Positions 37,337 through 49,025 of a stretch of DNA of 64,000 nt are shown here, piece by piece (the stretch's first letter is position 1; each line of letters begins with the position of its first letter). The stretch covers positions 1,240,001 to 1,304,000 of the forward strand of contig WJXW01000007.1 in NCBI GenBank assembly GCA_015832175.1, in the 5' to 3' direction. The translations under genes and the position numbers were made by a program. A model generated the notes under the pieces. The model did not search any database and was not told the origin of the DNA. It worked only from the letters and a program-made list of their open reading frames with translations. Source of the DNA: Paraphaeosphaeria minitans (taxonomy: Eukaryota; Ascomycota; Dothideomycetes; Pleosporales; Didymosphaeriaceae).

Positions 37337-37748
37337 TGTTCAAATCCAAGAGGATAGCTAGTCCTAAAGGGTTAAGGTTGGTTCTTAGGCAGGAGTACTT
37401 ACAGAAGGTAGAAGATCTTATTAATATAATAGTATCTTGCAAAGTATAACAAGTTAACAATTTAGTGTACTAGAATCTAAATAATAGATTAATAAATAGA
37501 TTAAATATAAGTATAAGAAGCTTATCCTCGCGTTCCTATATATTAAAGTAATTAGTCTAACTAATCACACTAATTAACGTGATTAGACTGTGGTTAGTAA
37601 TTAGTAATATAGCCTACTTAGTCTACTTAGTGTGCTAAGGCTACTAATCACACTAATTAGATTACGTAACACTACCCGCAGCGCACGCGCTGCTTTAGAG
37701 AATAACTATATATATAGTCCTAGCAATCGCGCGCCTTAGATCTTAATA
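37337..37748 (-). repeat. 3' LTR of B'-3
   Basis: The outer 150-200 bp match the B LTR. The inner U3 part is unrelated and carries several copies of a CTAATCACACTAATT-like motif in both orientations, plus a CG-rich stretch near 37675-37695. Confidence 0.82.
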
Positions 37749-37858
37749 TTATCCCTCTCCTTTCTAGATCTGTTCTTAGATTATGTAACGTTAGTCGCGT
37801 GCCTAGTTATAACTAGAGCAACCCCCGCGTTATAAGTAGCGTTAGTCCTAATCCCGCT

Positions 37859-38420
37859 ATGCCTAAATATCTACCTACTGCTAGTACTAACTATTACTAC
37901 CTTTTATTAAACTTTATTAACTCCTTTAGCAAAGCTATAGTTAAGAAGTGCTTAATATATACTAGGCACAGTTATGTCTATAGGGTCTATGTTTATTCTA
38001 GGAAATACAGAGAATGTGTTTATTATAGTTAATATTGTAACATTTATGTGTTAGAGTCTAAGTTTAAATAGTTACTTTTAGAGAAGGAGAAATTATAAGC
38101 GCAAATAAGAGAATTAAGGGAAACATAAGAGGCTACGTTTAAGGCCTATAAGGAGGCGTTAGAAAAGTTACGTGTTGCTTACGCGCGCGAAGATTAATTA
38201 CGTTAATAAATAAATTTACTAGATAAGCGTGCTAAGGACGCTATTACTATAAAGGAGAAGAATATAGAAGAGGCGAAGGTATAAGAGGCTTCTAGTTTCT
38301 TATTACCTTTAGAGGAAGTGTCTATAGGGCCTTTACTATTTTTTACAACTTAGTGTGCTTTTAAAGGTTTTCCTAATAAGTTTTAGAATAATCCTATTCT
38401 ACTTAGTTCTTAGGTAAGAG
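37859..38420 (+). pseudogene. Antisense frame of B'-3: Cys-motif plus coiled-coil protein
   Basis: It starts at an intact ATG (37859) and runs about 185 codons opposite to pol, with only a handful of TAA/TAG interruptions and no frameshift. A Cys/Tyr-rich segment lies at about 38010-38045. A strongly helical stretch follows (EKEKL...EALEKLRVAYARED), then an acidic region. Length, position and layout match the antisense frames of B-1 and B-2 despite sequence divergence, which suggests selection before RIP. Function unknown. Confidence 0.68.
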
Positions 38421-38449
38421 TGTAATTTAGTTATTAGTGAAATTTCTAG

Positions 38450-41400
38450 ATTTTCTATTAACAGTTCCTTAGATGTTCTTTTAGTTCCTATGTATTTTTA
38501 CTGTGTAGGTAACCTTTTTACTTAATAAGGTACGTCTTATCTTACTAATTATATCCTAGAATTCTTTTAACTTTAAATTTATTTTCTTCCTCTATTCTGT
38601 AGTAGAAGATAGTTCTAACTAGTGTACTAGGGTCCGCTAGTTCTAATAAGGATATATAGAAAACTAGGTATATCTTTGCGTTAGCTAGTAGTTCCAATTT
38701 GTAGTTTACTAGTAATATTTACTTAGAAATGTAAAATAGTCTACCTTTAACATAATCTAGTTTCTTGTATTTCTTCTTCTAAGTTAAAAGGTTCTTTGTA
38801 AGCAGATATATTTTATCCCCCTTCTTTAGCTAAGGTGCCATTTTTCGTTTTTAGTTTTAATATAAAATTAATTACTACTAAGCTTTTTTAAGGTTCTCTT
38901 AGAGTTGTTAGTGTATTTTCTTTATATTTTCTACTATATCTATAGCTTCTTTTGCTTTAATTATCGTGGGAAATTATTAATTAAAAAGATATAGGTGTCT
39001 TCTATAGTTTACATAGAACAGTGTATATCCTAATACTACTAATACTTTATTATTATAGGCTAACTGTGCTATAGGTAGTAATAAAACCTAGTTAGTCTTC
39101 TAACTGTTACAGTAGATGCGTAGGTACGTTTCTATAGTTTAGTTTATACGTTCTGTCTATCTATCTCTTTATAAATATTAAGCTGTTAATAGCTTTTGTT
39201 TCGTTCTAAGTAGGGCTATAAGCGTTATTTAATAATTTAACGTGAAGAGCTTATCTCTATTGCTAATAATTATTTTCAGGATTCTATAATATCTAATTAG
39301 TTAGTCTAGGATAAGAAAAGCGAGTTCCTTTGCCATTATTCTCTTAAGGCATATAATGAGCTTAATATACTTAGTTAGTTAGTAGACTATTACTAGTATA
39401 CTATTGTATTTAATTCCTGTTGTTAAATCCTTAGAGTTTAGAATTCCTATAACAAAATCTATAGCAATATCTTCCTATAGTGCTGTTAGTATTCTAATTG
39501 CTTATATTTCTCTATATTTAAAATGTGTACTATATTTATTTCTCTAGTATCCTACACATTTATAGATATAAGTTATTACAGCTTCTTTAATTCCTTTAAA
39601 GGTGTAATTCCTTTAGATAAGTTCTATTGTTTTTATAATGCCTAGGTGTCTGTACATAGGGTTATTATAGTATTATTAGATAATCTTAGTCTATAAATGT
39701 TCTAGAACTTCTTAGTTAATTACTAAAAGTTAATTTAGTTCTACTGTTAGTTCTAGAGATCTATTTTTGGCTTTGCAAAGAATTGTAGAGAAGGTTTTTA
39801 CTTTCTCTTCTAGTAGATTACTTTGTTAGCTTAGAGCGTCTACTCTGCTATTCTCTTTTCTAGCTATATAGATAATTTTAAACTTATATTATCTAGTGGT
39901 CTATAACTATCTTTATTATTATAGTGTAAGTTCTTTTATTATTATGAACCTTAGAAAGTTCTTATAATCTGTGTAGATTTCTAGCGTTAAGTAACTAAGC
40001 GCGCAAATCCTCTAGTGCTTTAAGGCTTTAATAATAGCATAGAGTTCTTTATTATATATATTGTATTGTGTTTTAGCGTTATTAAATTTGCATAAGTAAT
40101 AGGTAATTAGGTACTATTTACTATTATATTCTTATTTAGCGTAGGCGCCTAGGGTAAGATCGCTAGCGTTTATTTTAAAGCGCAGTAGTTTATCACTTCT
40201 AAAATAAATAAAGATAGGTTTTATGATATATGCTATCTTAAGGAGTTAGAATAATATTTCATACTTATCTATCTATTTAAAGGGTACGTCCTTTTTTATA
40301 AGATTTATTAAAGGTATTATAACCTTTGTATAATCTTAGATAAATTATTAGTTAAATGTATAGAATTCTAAGAATTCTTAAAATATTCTTAGCTATCTTT
40401 AGTATTAGCTAGTTCTTAATACATTTAATTTTACTTAGTGCTATCTTAATTCCTTCTATAGTAATAATGTGTCCTAGGAATTTAACTTATTTAACGTTAA
40501 GCTTATATTCCTTAAGTTTAATTTAAAGGTATACATTATTTAGTGCTTCTAGTACTGTTTATACATACTTAGTGTAGTTAGATTTGTTTTTAGAAAAGAC
40601 AAGGATATTGTCTATATATTTGTAAAGTATATTATTAGCAAGTGCTATAAAAGCTGCTAGTGCATTTATAAGTCTAAAAGGCATAACCTTATATTTAAAT
40701 AGTCCGTAGCGTAATTAAAACGCTGTTTTCTATTCTTCACCTTTCTTAATTTATATAAGGTGGTAACTATCTCTTAAATGTATTATTATAAATATCTTAG
40801 CTTGAGATAGTTAATCTTATAACTCTATAATATTTAGTAGCAGATATTGGTTCTTTATTATTATATTATTAAGTTATTAGTAGTTAACGTATAGTCTGTC
40901 TAGTCTATCCTTTTTCTTAATAAATATAAAAGGGCTTACTACTAGTAACTTTAATAGTTATATATATCCTTTCTTAAGGTTTATCTTAATAAAATTATGT
41001 TTTTTAAGGAGTTCTTCTCCTATCTTACTATATAGTAGTCTAAAGGGTAGCGTCTTCCCTTCTTCTAAGTCTATTATAAGATCTTAGGGTTAATGTTCTA
41101 GTAGGTTTACTTTTCCTTCCTTCTCTATAAATATATATATCTATTTCCTGTACTCTCTTAGTAAGGTAAAGGGTGTGCTGTTATTCTCTTTCTTACGCTT
41201 TTTAATCTAGTAGTTCCTACTAGCGTCTATTAAGATATGCTTCTATTTTTTAACTATCTATTATAGTATTATATTGTTAATAACTCCCTCATCTACTATT
41301 ATTTTTAGTTAATATATAGGCTTTACTTATAATACATAATTACAGCGTTTAAAAGATATTCTCTTTATACCCTAGTTAATTTACAGGTTGTGTATTATTA

Positions 41401-42073
41401 ACTAAAGTAATCCTAAGACTAACTTATCCTTAGATTCTAGTAAGATATCTAAGGTAAGTTTCTCTCTATATCCTTAGACTATTATTGTGGTAGTAACCTC
41501 TTAGTATATCTAAGGTATCTTATGTATTAGGGATCTATTCGCGATATAAACAATATAGGGTACTTTTTTCTCTAATATTATAAGTCTTACTTATCTTACT
41601 ATCTAATAAGATATAAAGTTCTTTTCTACTACTAAGTCTATAAGAGCTTAAGCCTATATTCCTTTAAGCTATACTAGTAGCTTAACTAATACTATACTTA
41701 CTATAGTATTTAATTTAATAAAGGCGTTTTCTTGTCTAAGTTTAGGCCTAAAAAAGACATCTATTTATATAAATTATAATTAAGTTTAGGTGCCTAGTAT
41801 ACGTTTCTAAGCATCTACTTCTATTATTATTTTTAAGTATATAGCTTGTGTAGATTATTTTCTTCTTTTTTCTATAAGGATATTCTTCTATTTTTCCTCC
41901 TACAGTTTTTACTATTCCTATGTACTAGTTAAATTAGTAGTTCTATTATTACTTCTTACATAGGGTAGTTTGCAAAGCTGTCTAAATATTTAGCTATATA
42001 GTAGTATTTATAATCTTAGTTTAGATACGTATACTAGTATAGTTATATATAGTCTCTGTTAATAAGTATATTA
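38450..42073 (-). pseudogene. pol remnant of B'-3
   Basis: It is collinear with B-2 30830-34790: chromodomain, integrase, RNase H and reverse transcriptase read right to left. Relative to B-2 about 24 bp are missing near 40620, right beside the reverse-transcriptase active site. The frame is cut at TATTA (42069-42073) by D and resumes at 56539. Confidence 0.8.
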
Positions 42074-42266
42074 TGTTATAGGCTAGCCTTAGAGAATGAA
42101 CAGAACTATAAGTACCAAATGTAAAGGATAAATTCTAAGTATCAAGTCTCTATAGGGGGGTGTGCCGCTTATAAGAAGAGTTTTCCTTAGTAGGTTTACT
42201 TTTTTTAGGGCGGTTCCTTTCCTTAAGATCCTTCTAAAGGCTAGGGCTATACCCTAGCCTATTATA
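42074..42266 (-). repeat. 3' LTR of D
   Basis: 193 bp, TGTTATAGG...TATTATA in + orientation, the partner of 56341-56533. Confidence 0.9.
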
Positions 42267-44130
42267 TACCCTAGACCTTACTTAGTTTAAAACGTCTTAT
42301 AGTTATAAAGTAAGCCTTAGAGATCTTAAGAGTATTGTGCTATAGTAAAGCAGTAGTGTAGAAGCGGCCCTAAGGTAGCCTTAGGGCAAGGGCCCTTATT
42401 AGGTAGTTTATTTATTTACCTTATTATTATAAGGCAACAGGACGGCGCTCCTACCCTTTCTAATATAATTATTATATATCTATTACCTTAGTAGTGCGTT
42501 ACTATCGCAGTCTCTTTATATCTACGTTACTCTACCTTCCCTCTTCCCTTCTCTACTCTCTCTTTCCTATACTAACCCTAACCCACGCCTATTCTAACTT
42601 CCTTAACTATCTATAACTACCTCCGTCCCTATCTCCTTCTAGCCCTAATTTAGTCCCCCCTATTCCTGCGCTATACGCCCCTATGCTCTTATTAGCCTCC
42701 TAGCCCTCTTTTTTAGCGTTCTGTTTACAGCCGCAGCTAATATTAATATTATTAATAACAGCCTCTAAAGTGGCGCCGCCTTAGCAGATCTTTTTAGTCC
42801 TAGTAGTAGCAGTAGTAATAACCCTTTAAACCTAAACTAGCACCTTACTAAGCCTAGCTATGCGTATACTAAAGAGGAGATTAATAACACTAAAGTAGAA
42901 AAAATTCTCTAGAGCCTTAATACGCCTACGCAGTAGCTTAATAGTAGTAATTACTTTTACCCCTTTATAACTTCTAAGAGGCGCGTACTAGCTAATTACC
43001 TTAACCCTATTACCTTTACCTATACTCTAAAGCAGCTTTACGTTACTAAGAGCGCAGTCCTTTAAAAGGACAGTTTAGACAAAGAGCTAGCTAACCCTAA
43101 TATAGGCCTTATATACATTAAATATATTAGGCGCCTAAGGCAGCTTAGGCGCACAGAGTAAGTCTATAGCCTTATATTTTAGGCTATTATTAATATTTAT
43201 ACAGCTATTAACTATTCTAGGGCTACTCCTATAGCGCCTACTATTATACTAAGGCCACCTACTAGTATAATTCTACCCCTTTTACTAATAACCTAGGCCT
43301 AAGGCGGGCTCTACGCCTCTAGATTAAATACGTAGAGCGAGGCCAGGTTAATAGTAATTTATATATTTATAATCCTAAAACGTATAGCACTAACCCCTAG
43401 AAGCCTATAACTAGAACGCTGCCTACCTTTATAGCGGAGTTCTACTACTTAGCCTAGCAGTATAAGCAGTACCTAAACTTAGCGCTTAAAAACTCTAGCC
43501 TAATCTAGAAACTAGGCTTCTCTACTGTGCCCCTACCTTAGTGTGGCAATAGAATAGTAGTCGCCCCCCCTAGTATAGATATAGCCCTAGTAGCACCTTT
43601 GCTCTAGATAACTCTAGTCTAGCGTAGTAGTAACTATAATTAGAATCTAGTAGCGTTAGCCAATAATATAGTAGAGTAGATAAATAATATAGGGAATTAC
43701 ATCTAGCAATCTAAGGAGAGTATAGACTAGTGCCTAGACAAGATAATCTAGACCTAAGCGTAGACTACTAACCTACTCGCTACTATTATAGAGCGACTTA
43801 GGACAGCTCCTAGCTAATACTACCTTACCCTCCTAGCGACCCTAGCCTAATAGCGTATACTCTTTAACCTATATTAAGAGCCTTATAGAGTAACTCCACC
43901 TAAGCCTTTATCTAGGGCTAGTTTAGTGCACTCTCCTAGGTGCTACTACTACTAGTGCGAAGAGTAATATAGTTATTATAGCCCCCTTTTATTCCTACCT
44001 AGTGTTACTTTAGTGCCGCTTTAGTTATAGCGACCCTAGGGCTAATAGCCTTTAGTAGTTTTTAGATAGATAGCGCCTCTACTAGATTAGTAGGGGAATA
44101 AATTCTTAAATACCTATTATAGCTTTCTTT
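42267..44130 (+). pseudogene. Antisense frame in the post-pol region of D
   Basis: The clearest part, about 42700-43310 on the + strand, reads about 200 codons with roughly six TAA/TAG interruptions. The opposite frame has about twice as many. It includes a Ser/Asn-rich start, a charged segment (YTKEEINNTKVEKIL) and a basic segment (YIRRLRQLRRTE). No domain is recognised. It could be a former gene read opposite to pol or simply untranslated sequence. The rest of the region shows nothing identifiable. Confidence 0.35.
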
Positions 44131-47037
44131 ATAATGTTTATATATTCTTCCCTATAGGCTAGATAGAACTATTATTATACCTATAGTTCCCCTAGGCGGC
44201 CTTAAAGCGGTCTAGAGCTATAGTGTCTATAATATTTTTAACTAGCACCTAAGTTAGTAATACCTATCTAGTCTACTTTACTAGCGCCTATTATTGTTTT
44301 CCCTAGGTATTCTTAATATGTAGGACCTCCTCTACTTCCTATTTACATAGGTCTAGGTCTACTTCTTCTAGCTCTAGGGCTAGGCCTAGCTAGGTGTTAG
44401 CCTAGGTCTAACTAGGCAGGGGATTGTCTGCCGCTTACTTAAAAAGGTTAATATAGACAGTCTTATAGAGATTACTAGATAGGTCTAGCGTTACTATAAG
44501 CAGGGATAGTATAGCTATTATAGTGTACTTAACCTTAAGCTAGTTAAATTTCTTCTTTAACTAGTTAGTTTTTATGTTATATAGTAAGAACTATATCTTA
44601 TCTCTAACTTAGAATCGCTTTATAGGGTAGTAAGTGTAGTTTGTGGCCTCTATAGTGCGCTACTATTTATAAGTAATAGTAGCCTAGGCTAAAGCTATTC
44701 CTCTCTTAAAGTAGTCTAGGAAGTGCTTTACCCTCCTAGTAGGGGTGTAGGTAGACTCTACTAGTAAGGGGATTCTCTTAAGGAGATTAACGTAGTATCT
44801 ATTTAGTAGAAGGTTTAGGCTTAGGCCTATAGTAGTAGATACTCTATTATTTAATATAAGCTAGTAGGCTAGGAGGTAGTCTAGCCAGTCTATCTATTTA
44901 AAGTTAACTATAATATAGAGGACTAAAAGTACCTTCTAGTTTGCCCTCTCTGTGCTGCTATTAGTCTGGGGGTGGTATACTATAGAGAGGAGTTGTTTTA
45001 TTCTAGTTAATTTACATAGCGTAGTCTAGAACTTCCCTAGCTAGTCTAAGCCTCTATCTGTAATTAGTAAGGTAGGGAAGCTATAAAACTACTACTATAT
45101 ATTATAGAAGTAGGCTACATAGTGCTCTACTATTATAAAAGTTATAGCTTCTAGTTATATATACTTTAACAGTTTATTAGTAATTATAAGTAGGTATCGT
45201 AGTGCTGCTATAGAGGCCTAGGGGAGGTCTACTATAAAATCTATTAAAAGTTGCGCCTAGTACTAGTCTATAATTAGGAGTGGCTATAGGAAACCTTACT
45301 ACTTCCGCTAGTCTATATACGCTCTTACGCAGTAGCAATTATATATAAATTAGGTAACGTCTTTAGACATATTATCCTAGTAGTAGTCCTAGTAGATAAT
45401 CTTAAACGTGGAGTTCTTTCTAAAATAGCCTATAACTAGAGACTTATGTGCGCACTATATAATAGCAGTAGTAAGAAGTTTCTAAGCTAGGACCTAAAGG
45501 ACTCCGCGCTATAGAAAGAACCTATACGCACTAATTATATAGTCCCTAATTTATTAGGAGGTAGTAGCTACTATAGAGAATGTATAGTTACTATAGCGCA
45601 CTACCTTAAGCCTAATATAGTAGAGAAGGAACTCTACTATAACTATATTCTAAAGTGCCTATAGATGCGTGTTAATAAAAATCTAAGCCCCTACTAGCGC
45701 TGTTAAAGATCGCGTCTACACTAGGGTAGTCTAGATAGTTCTAGGCACTATTAGCAGGGCGTTTATTCTTATCTACTAGGCTATATCCTACTTACGCTAG
45801 CTTAGTGCGTCTAGTCTAGCTACCTAGGATCTAGGCTAGTAGTAGAGGTGGAAGCGAAAGGCAGAGAGTAACTTTAACTACTAGTGCTAGCGCTTACTTA
45901 ATTCTTAGATCTTTATAAAGTATTTAAAGTTCTTATAGTCTATTAGAATCTTAAAGGGGCGCGCTACTCCTATTAGCTCTAGTCTCTATGCCTATAGGGC
46001 CTACATAATTATAAGCAGCTTTTTATTATAAATAGTATAGTTCTACTAGGCTAGTGTTAGGGCCGCAGAGTAGTAGGCTATAAAGTGCTAGATCCCCTTA
46101 ATACGTTAGGAGAGGCAGGCTCTAGTAGCGCCACCTAAGTAGTCTACCTCTACTAGCGTGTCGCGCTCTAGGTCCTAGAGCGCTAGGATAGGGCCCTATA
46201 CAAATATGTCCTTTAGGGCCTAGAAGGCCTCTTATTCCCTAGGGCCCTATTAAAATAGGACCCCTTTCTTAGTAAGGGTATGTAGGGGTGCAGCCTACTT
46301 AGAGAATTAGGGGAGAAAGTTGTAATAGAAGTTAGTAAAGCTAATAAAGTGGCGGACTGTACACACTATAAAGGGGGTGTCCTATTAATTAATTACTTAT
46401 ATTTTTACTAGATTAGGGCAAATAGCCTTACCTGCTATAATAAGATACCCTAGGTACCTAACCTCTATTATCGCGAATTTACATTTCCCTAGGTCTACAT
46501 ATAGTCTAGCTTTCTATAGGAGTCCTAGCACTTATCGCACATAGTCCTAGTGTTAGCGTAGGGGCCCTATTATATAGATAAGGACATTATCTAGGTAAGC
46601 TATATATATATTGACTAGGGTATCCTTTAGAGCGCTATTAATATAGCGCTAGAATATAGTAGGTGCCCTAGTTAGTCTAAATAGGACTACTAACTACTTA
46701 AAGAGGCTAAACTAAATATAAAATATAGTATAGTGTTCTTCCCCCTCTATAACTTATAGCTTATAGAAGGCAGCGTAAATATCTACCTTTATAAACTAAG
46801 TAGCCTAGAAGAGGGTGCGTAGTATCTTTTTAATAAGTAGGAGAGAGTACTAATCTAGCTTAGAGATTACGTTAATCTCTTAATAGTTAACGCATAGGCG
46901 CCATTTCCCCCTAGGCTTTAGGGCTAGAAGGACTAAAGCACCTACTAAGAAGGAGCTAACTTATATCTAGCCCTTATCTATAAGTTCTATAAGTTGGCGC
47001 TAGAGTTCTACTAGCTAATCTCTAGATATACTATACA
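44130..47037 (-). pseudogene. Ty3/gypsy RT-RNase H-integrase remnant of D
   Basis: Read on the minus strand, the reverse transcriptase keeps KPRGKWRLCVNY near 46900. The active site is YLDN near 46580, with the last Asp changed to Asn. The integrase core (IDFIVD, LITDRG, HPQTN-S-ERANQ) lies at about 45260-44900. A chromodomain-like EVEEVLHIKN segment follows near 44340-44200. The N-terminal part of the reverse transcriptase is on the far side of E-1, at 54366 onward. Several RIP-type stops are present. Confidence 0.82.
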
Positions 47038-47042
47038 GTAGG

Positions 47043-47237
47043 TGTTGTGGTAAAAAGGGCTCGAACTATTACAGGATATTCAGGAGCAGAGTTGTAAAGA
47101 ATACAAAGAGCTAATTGTAGGAAAGGATGCCGAAAGGGCAGACTATATATAAAAGAAACGAGCCTCTTAGCAAGAATCCTGTAATCTGAATTAGTGGATC
47201 TAGAAAGAATCACAGAAGTGAGTGTTTTACTTCAACA
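47043..47237 (-). repeat. 3' LTR of E-1
   Basis: 195 bp with TGTTG...CAACA ends. It differs from 54166-54360 at about 11 positions, all transitions. Confidence 0.92.
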
Positions 47238-49025
47238 CACCCCCTAGGTAATCGCTCAAAGCAGATCACCTATCCTAAGAAGTAATCTGTAATTGTCTAA
47301 ATCCTTTCCAAAGATCTTTAAAAAACCGTCTAAAGGCTGTTTAAAGATTAAAAAACTATTAAGAATTATTCTTCTAAATCTCCTTATCTTAAGAACAGCG
47401 ATTCTATCACCCCCTACTTATTGTGATAGCAAAACAATCACTGTTTATCTTTTAAATTACAAATCCTATTGTAAATCGTGTCTAGAATCTCTTCTTCTAG
47501 TGGGTTGGGAGCTTATAAGCGTGGCACAAAGGCCTAGAGCGCAAACGCTTTTGTTCTACTACTCTTTTTGCTTACTTCCTATTAACTATAAAGTAATTTC
47601 CCCGCTCTTACTAGCTAGCAAGTATAATAGGCAGGCGCGTTTTAATTAGGAAGGAGCAGTAGTAAGAGAAATAAGTAGTAAGGAAGGAGCGCATTCAGCG
47701 CTTAATAATTAGATAGGCGGTAAAGCATATAAGCTCTTTACTAGCGCTTAATCTTCTCTCTTTAATCCTTTACTTTTAACGTTTCAACCTCCTATTTAAT
47801 TTAAGCCTACTAGTTTAAGCCTTTAAATCCTACTGCCTTATAGTAGGTTCTCTTTTTCTAATTATTACCTTACGCTCTTTCTATTGTTTAGAGCTTTACT
47901 AACTCTTTTAGATATCTAATAACCTAGCCAAAGTACGCGCAGCAAAGGCTGTAAAAGCTACTAAATAAAGCTCCTAATCCTCCCACTAAGATCCTCCTAC
48001 TCTACTAGCTCCTCCTGCCCTAGCTCTAGGCCCTTAGCAATTGCTTAGTGCTCTTAGATAAGTAAGCTGCTTAGGCTACTTAAAGGGAGCTCTAGTAGGA
48101 AAGAGTAATAGACGCTGCTATAATAACACTTTAAGCTTAGGTAGGCGCTACTATGCCTACTTTACTTACTCTTACACTACTATGTATAGGGTTGTCCTAT
48201 CACTTTAGCTAATTTTACTAATCGTTCCTATAGCTAGCTGCATATTTAGACTCTAGCTATAGATTTTATCCGCTATTAACTATTAGAGGGTGCTAATGTG
48301 AGCTTTTATTCTAAGATTCTTTCTAGGTTTAGCTAATACTTTTTATAAGAGAGGCTAATTACTAAGCTGCGTAAGAGGGTTAAGGTGGCCTTATAAACTC
48401 TTCTTCTTACTAGCAGTTAGAAGGAGTAAGCTTAGCACGCAGCTACTGTCCTACTCCTTTCCTCCTAGCTAATCTTTAGTAGAGGATAGGGTAATTGCCC
48501 TTCTACCCTACCTATTAAGGAGCAGCGCGGTCGCAGCTAATACCCTAATTAAAATAGCTAGACAAGCGGCCTATTAGCTCTAAAGTAAAGTAAAGGCTAG
48601 GCAAGTGCTTCTCCTCCTACTAATTAAAGGAGGGGAGGCTAGAGTGAGCTATTACTTACTACTAATTAAAGGAGAGGTAGAGGAGGTAGATAGGGTAAGG
48701 AATCACCTACTGCAGAGAGGAGGAGAGGAGGAGGATAGGGAGAATCTCCTACTACTAATTATAGGGGAGATTCTCGCACCCCTGTGATTAAGTAGAGGAG
48801 GAAGAGGGTCCACATGCTTATAGATAAGCTCTTTAATCTCCTCTTCCTCTAATTCCTATTCTCTCTCTAATCTTTTCTTTCTTTTCTTTTTCTTTTCTTG
48901 TTTCCTGGCTCTAAATTAATAATTCTAGGTAGTTAACAGATTGTTTCTCTGCTTACCTACTCTTATTCTGTAATTGTTGTGCTTATATCTTGCAGATTTA
49001 ATAGCCTTTTAAATCTATTAAACTA
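47238..49025 (+). pseudogene. Post-pol region of E-1 with possible antisense frame
   Basis: About 1.8 kb between the pol stop and the 3' LTR. On the + strand a frame at about 48190-48790 reads about 200 codons with interruptions only by TAA/TAG, including TKLRKRVKVALQTLLLTSSQ if TAA/TAG are read as Gln. That the stops are all RIP-compatible hints at a former gene opposite to pol, but I cannot name it. The unbroken frame at 47293-47649 begins at a TTG and shows no domain. Confidence 0.35.
48605..48790 (+). repeat. Purine-rich short repeats and hairpin in E-1
   Basis: The unit CTACTAATTAAAGGAG occurs twice, plus a variant with TATAGGGGAG, in a GGA/GAG-rich stretch. A 10-bp stem GAGAATCTCC / GGAGATTCTC (48740-48749 and 48766-48775) closes it. 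Confidence 0.65.

Noticed and set aside
47031..47213. Minus-strand frame of 60 codons, repeated at 54139-54336
   Set aside because: Both are translations of the E-1 LTRs, which explains their near identity. They are not genes.
47293..47649. 118-codon + strand frame
   Set aside because: It begins at TTG, not ATG, shows no domain and lies in the non-coding post-pol region of E-1. The longer decayed frame further right is the better candidate.
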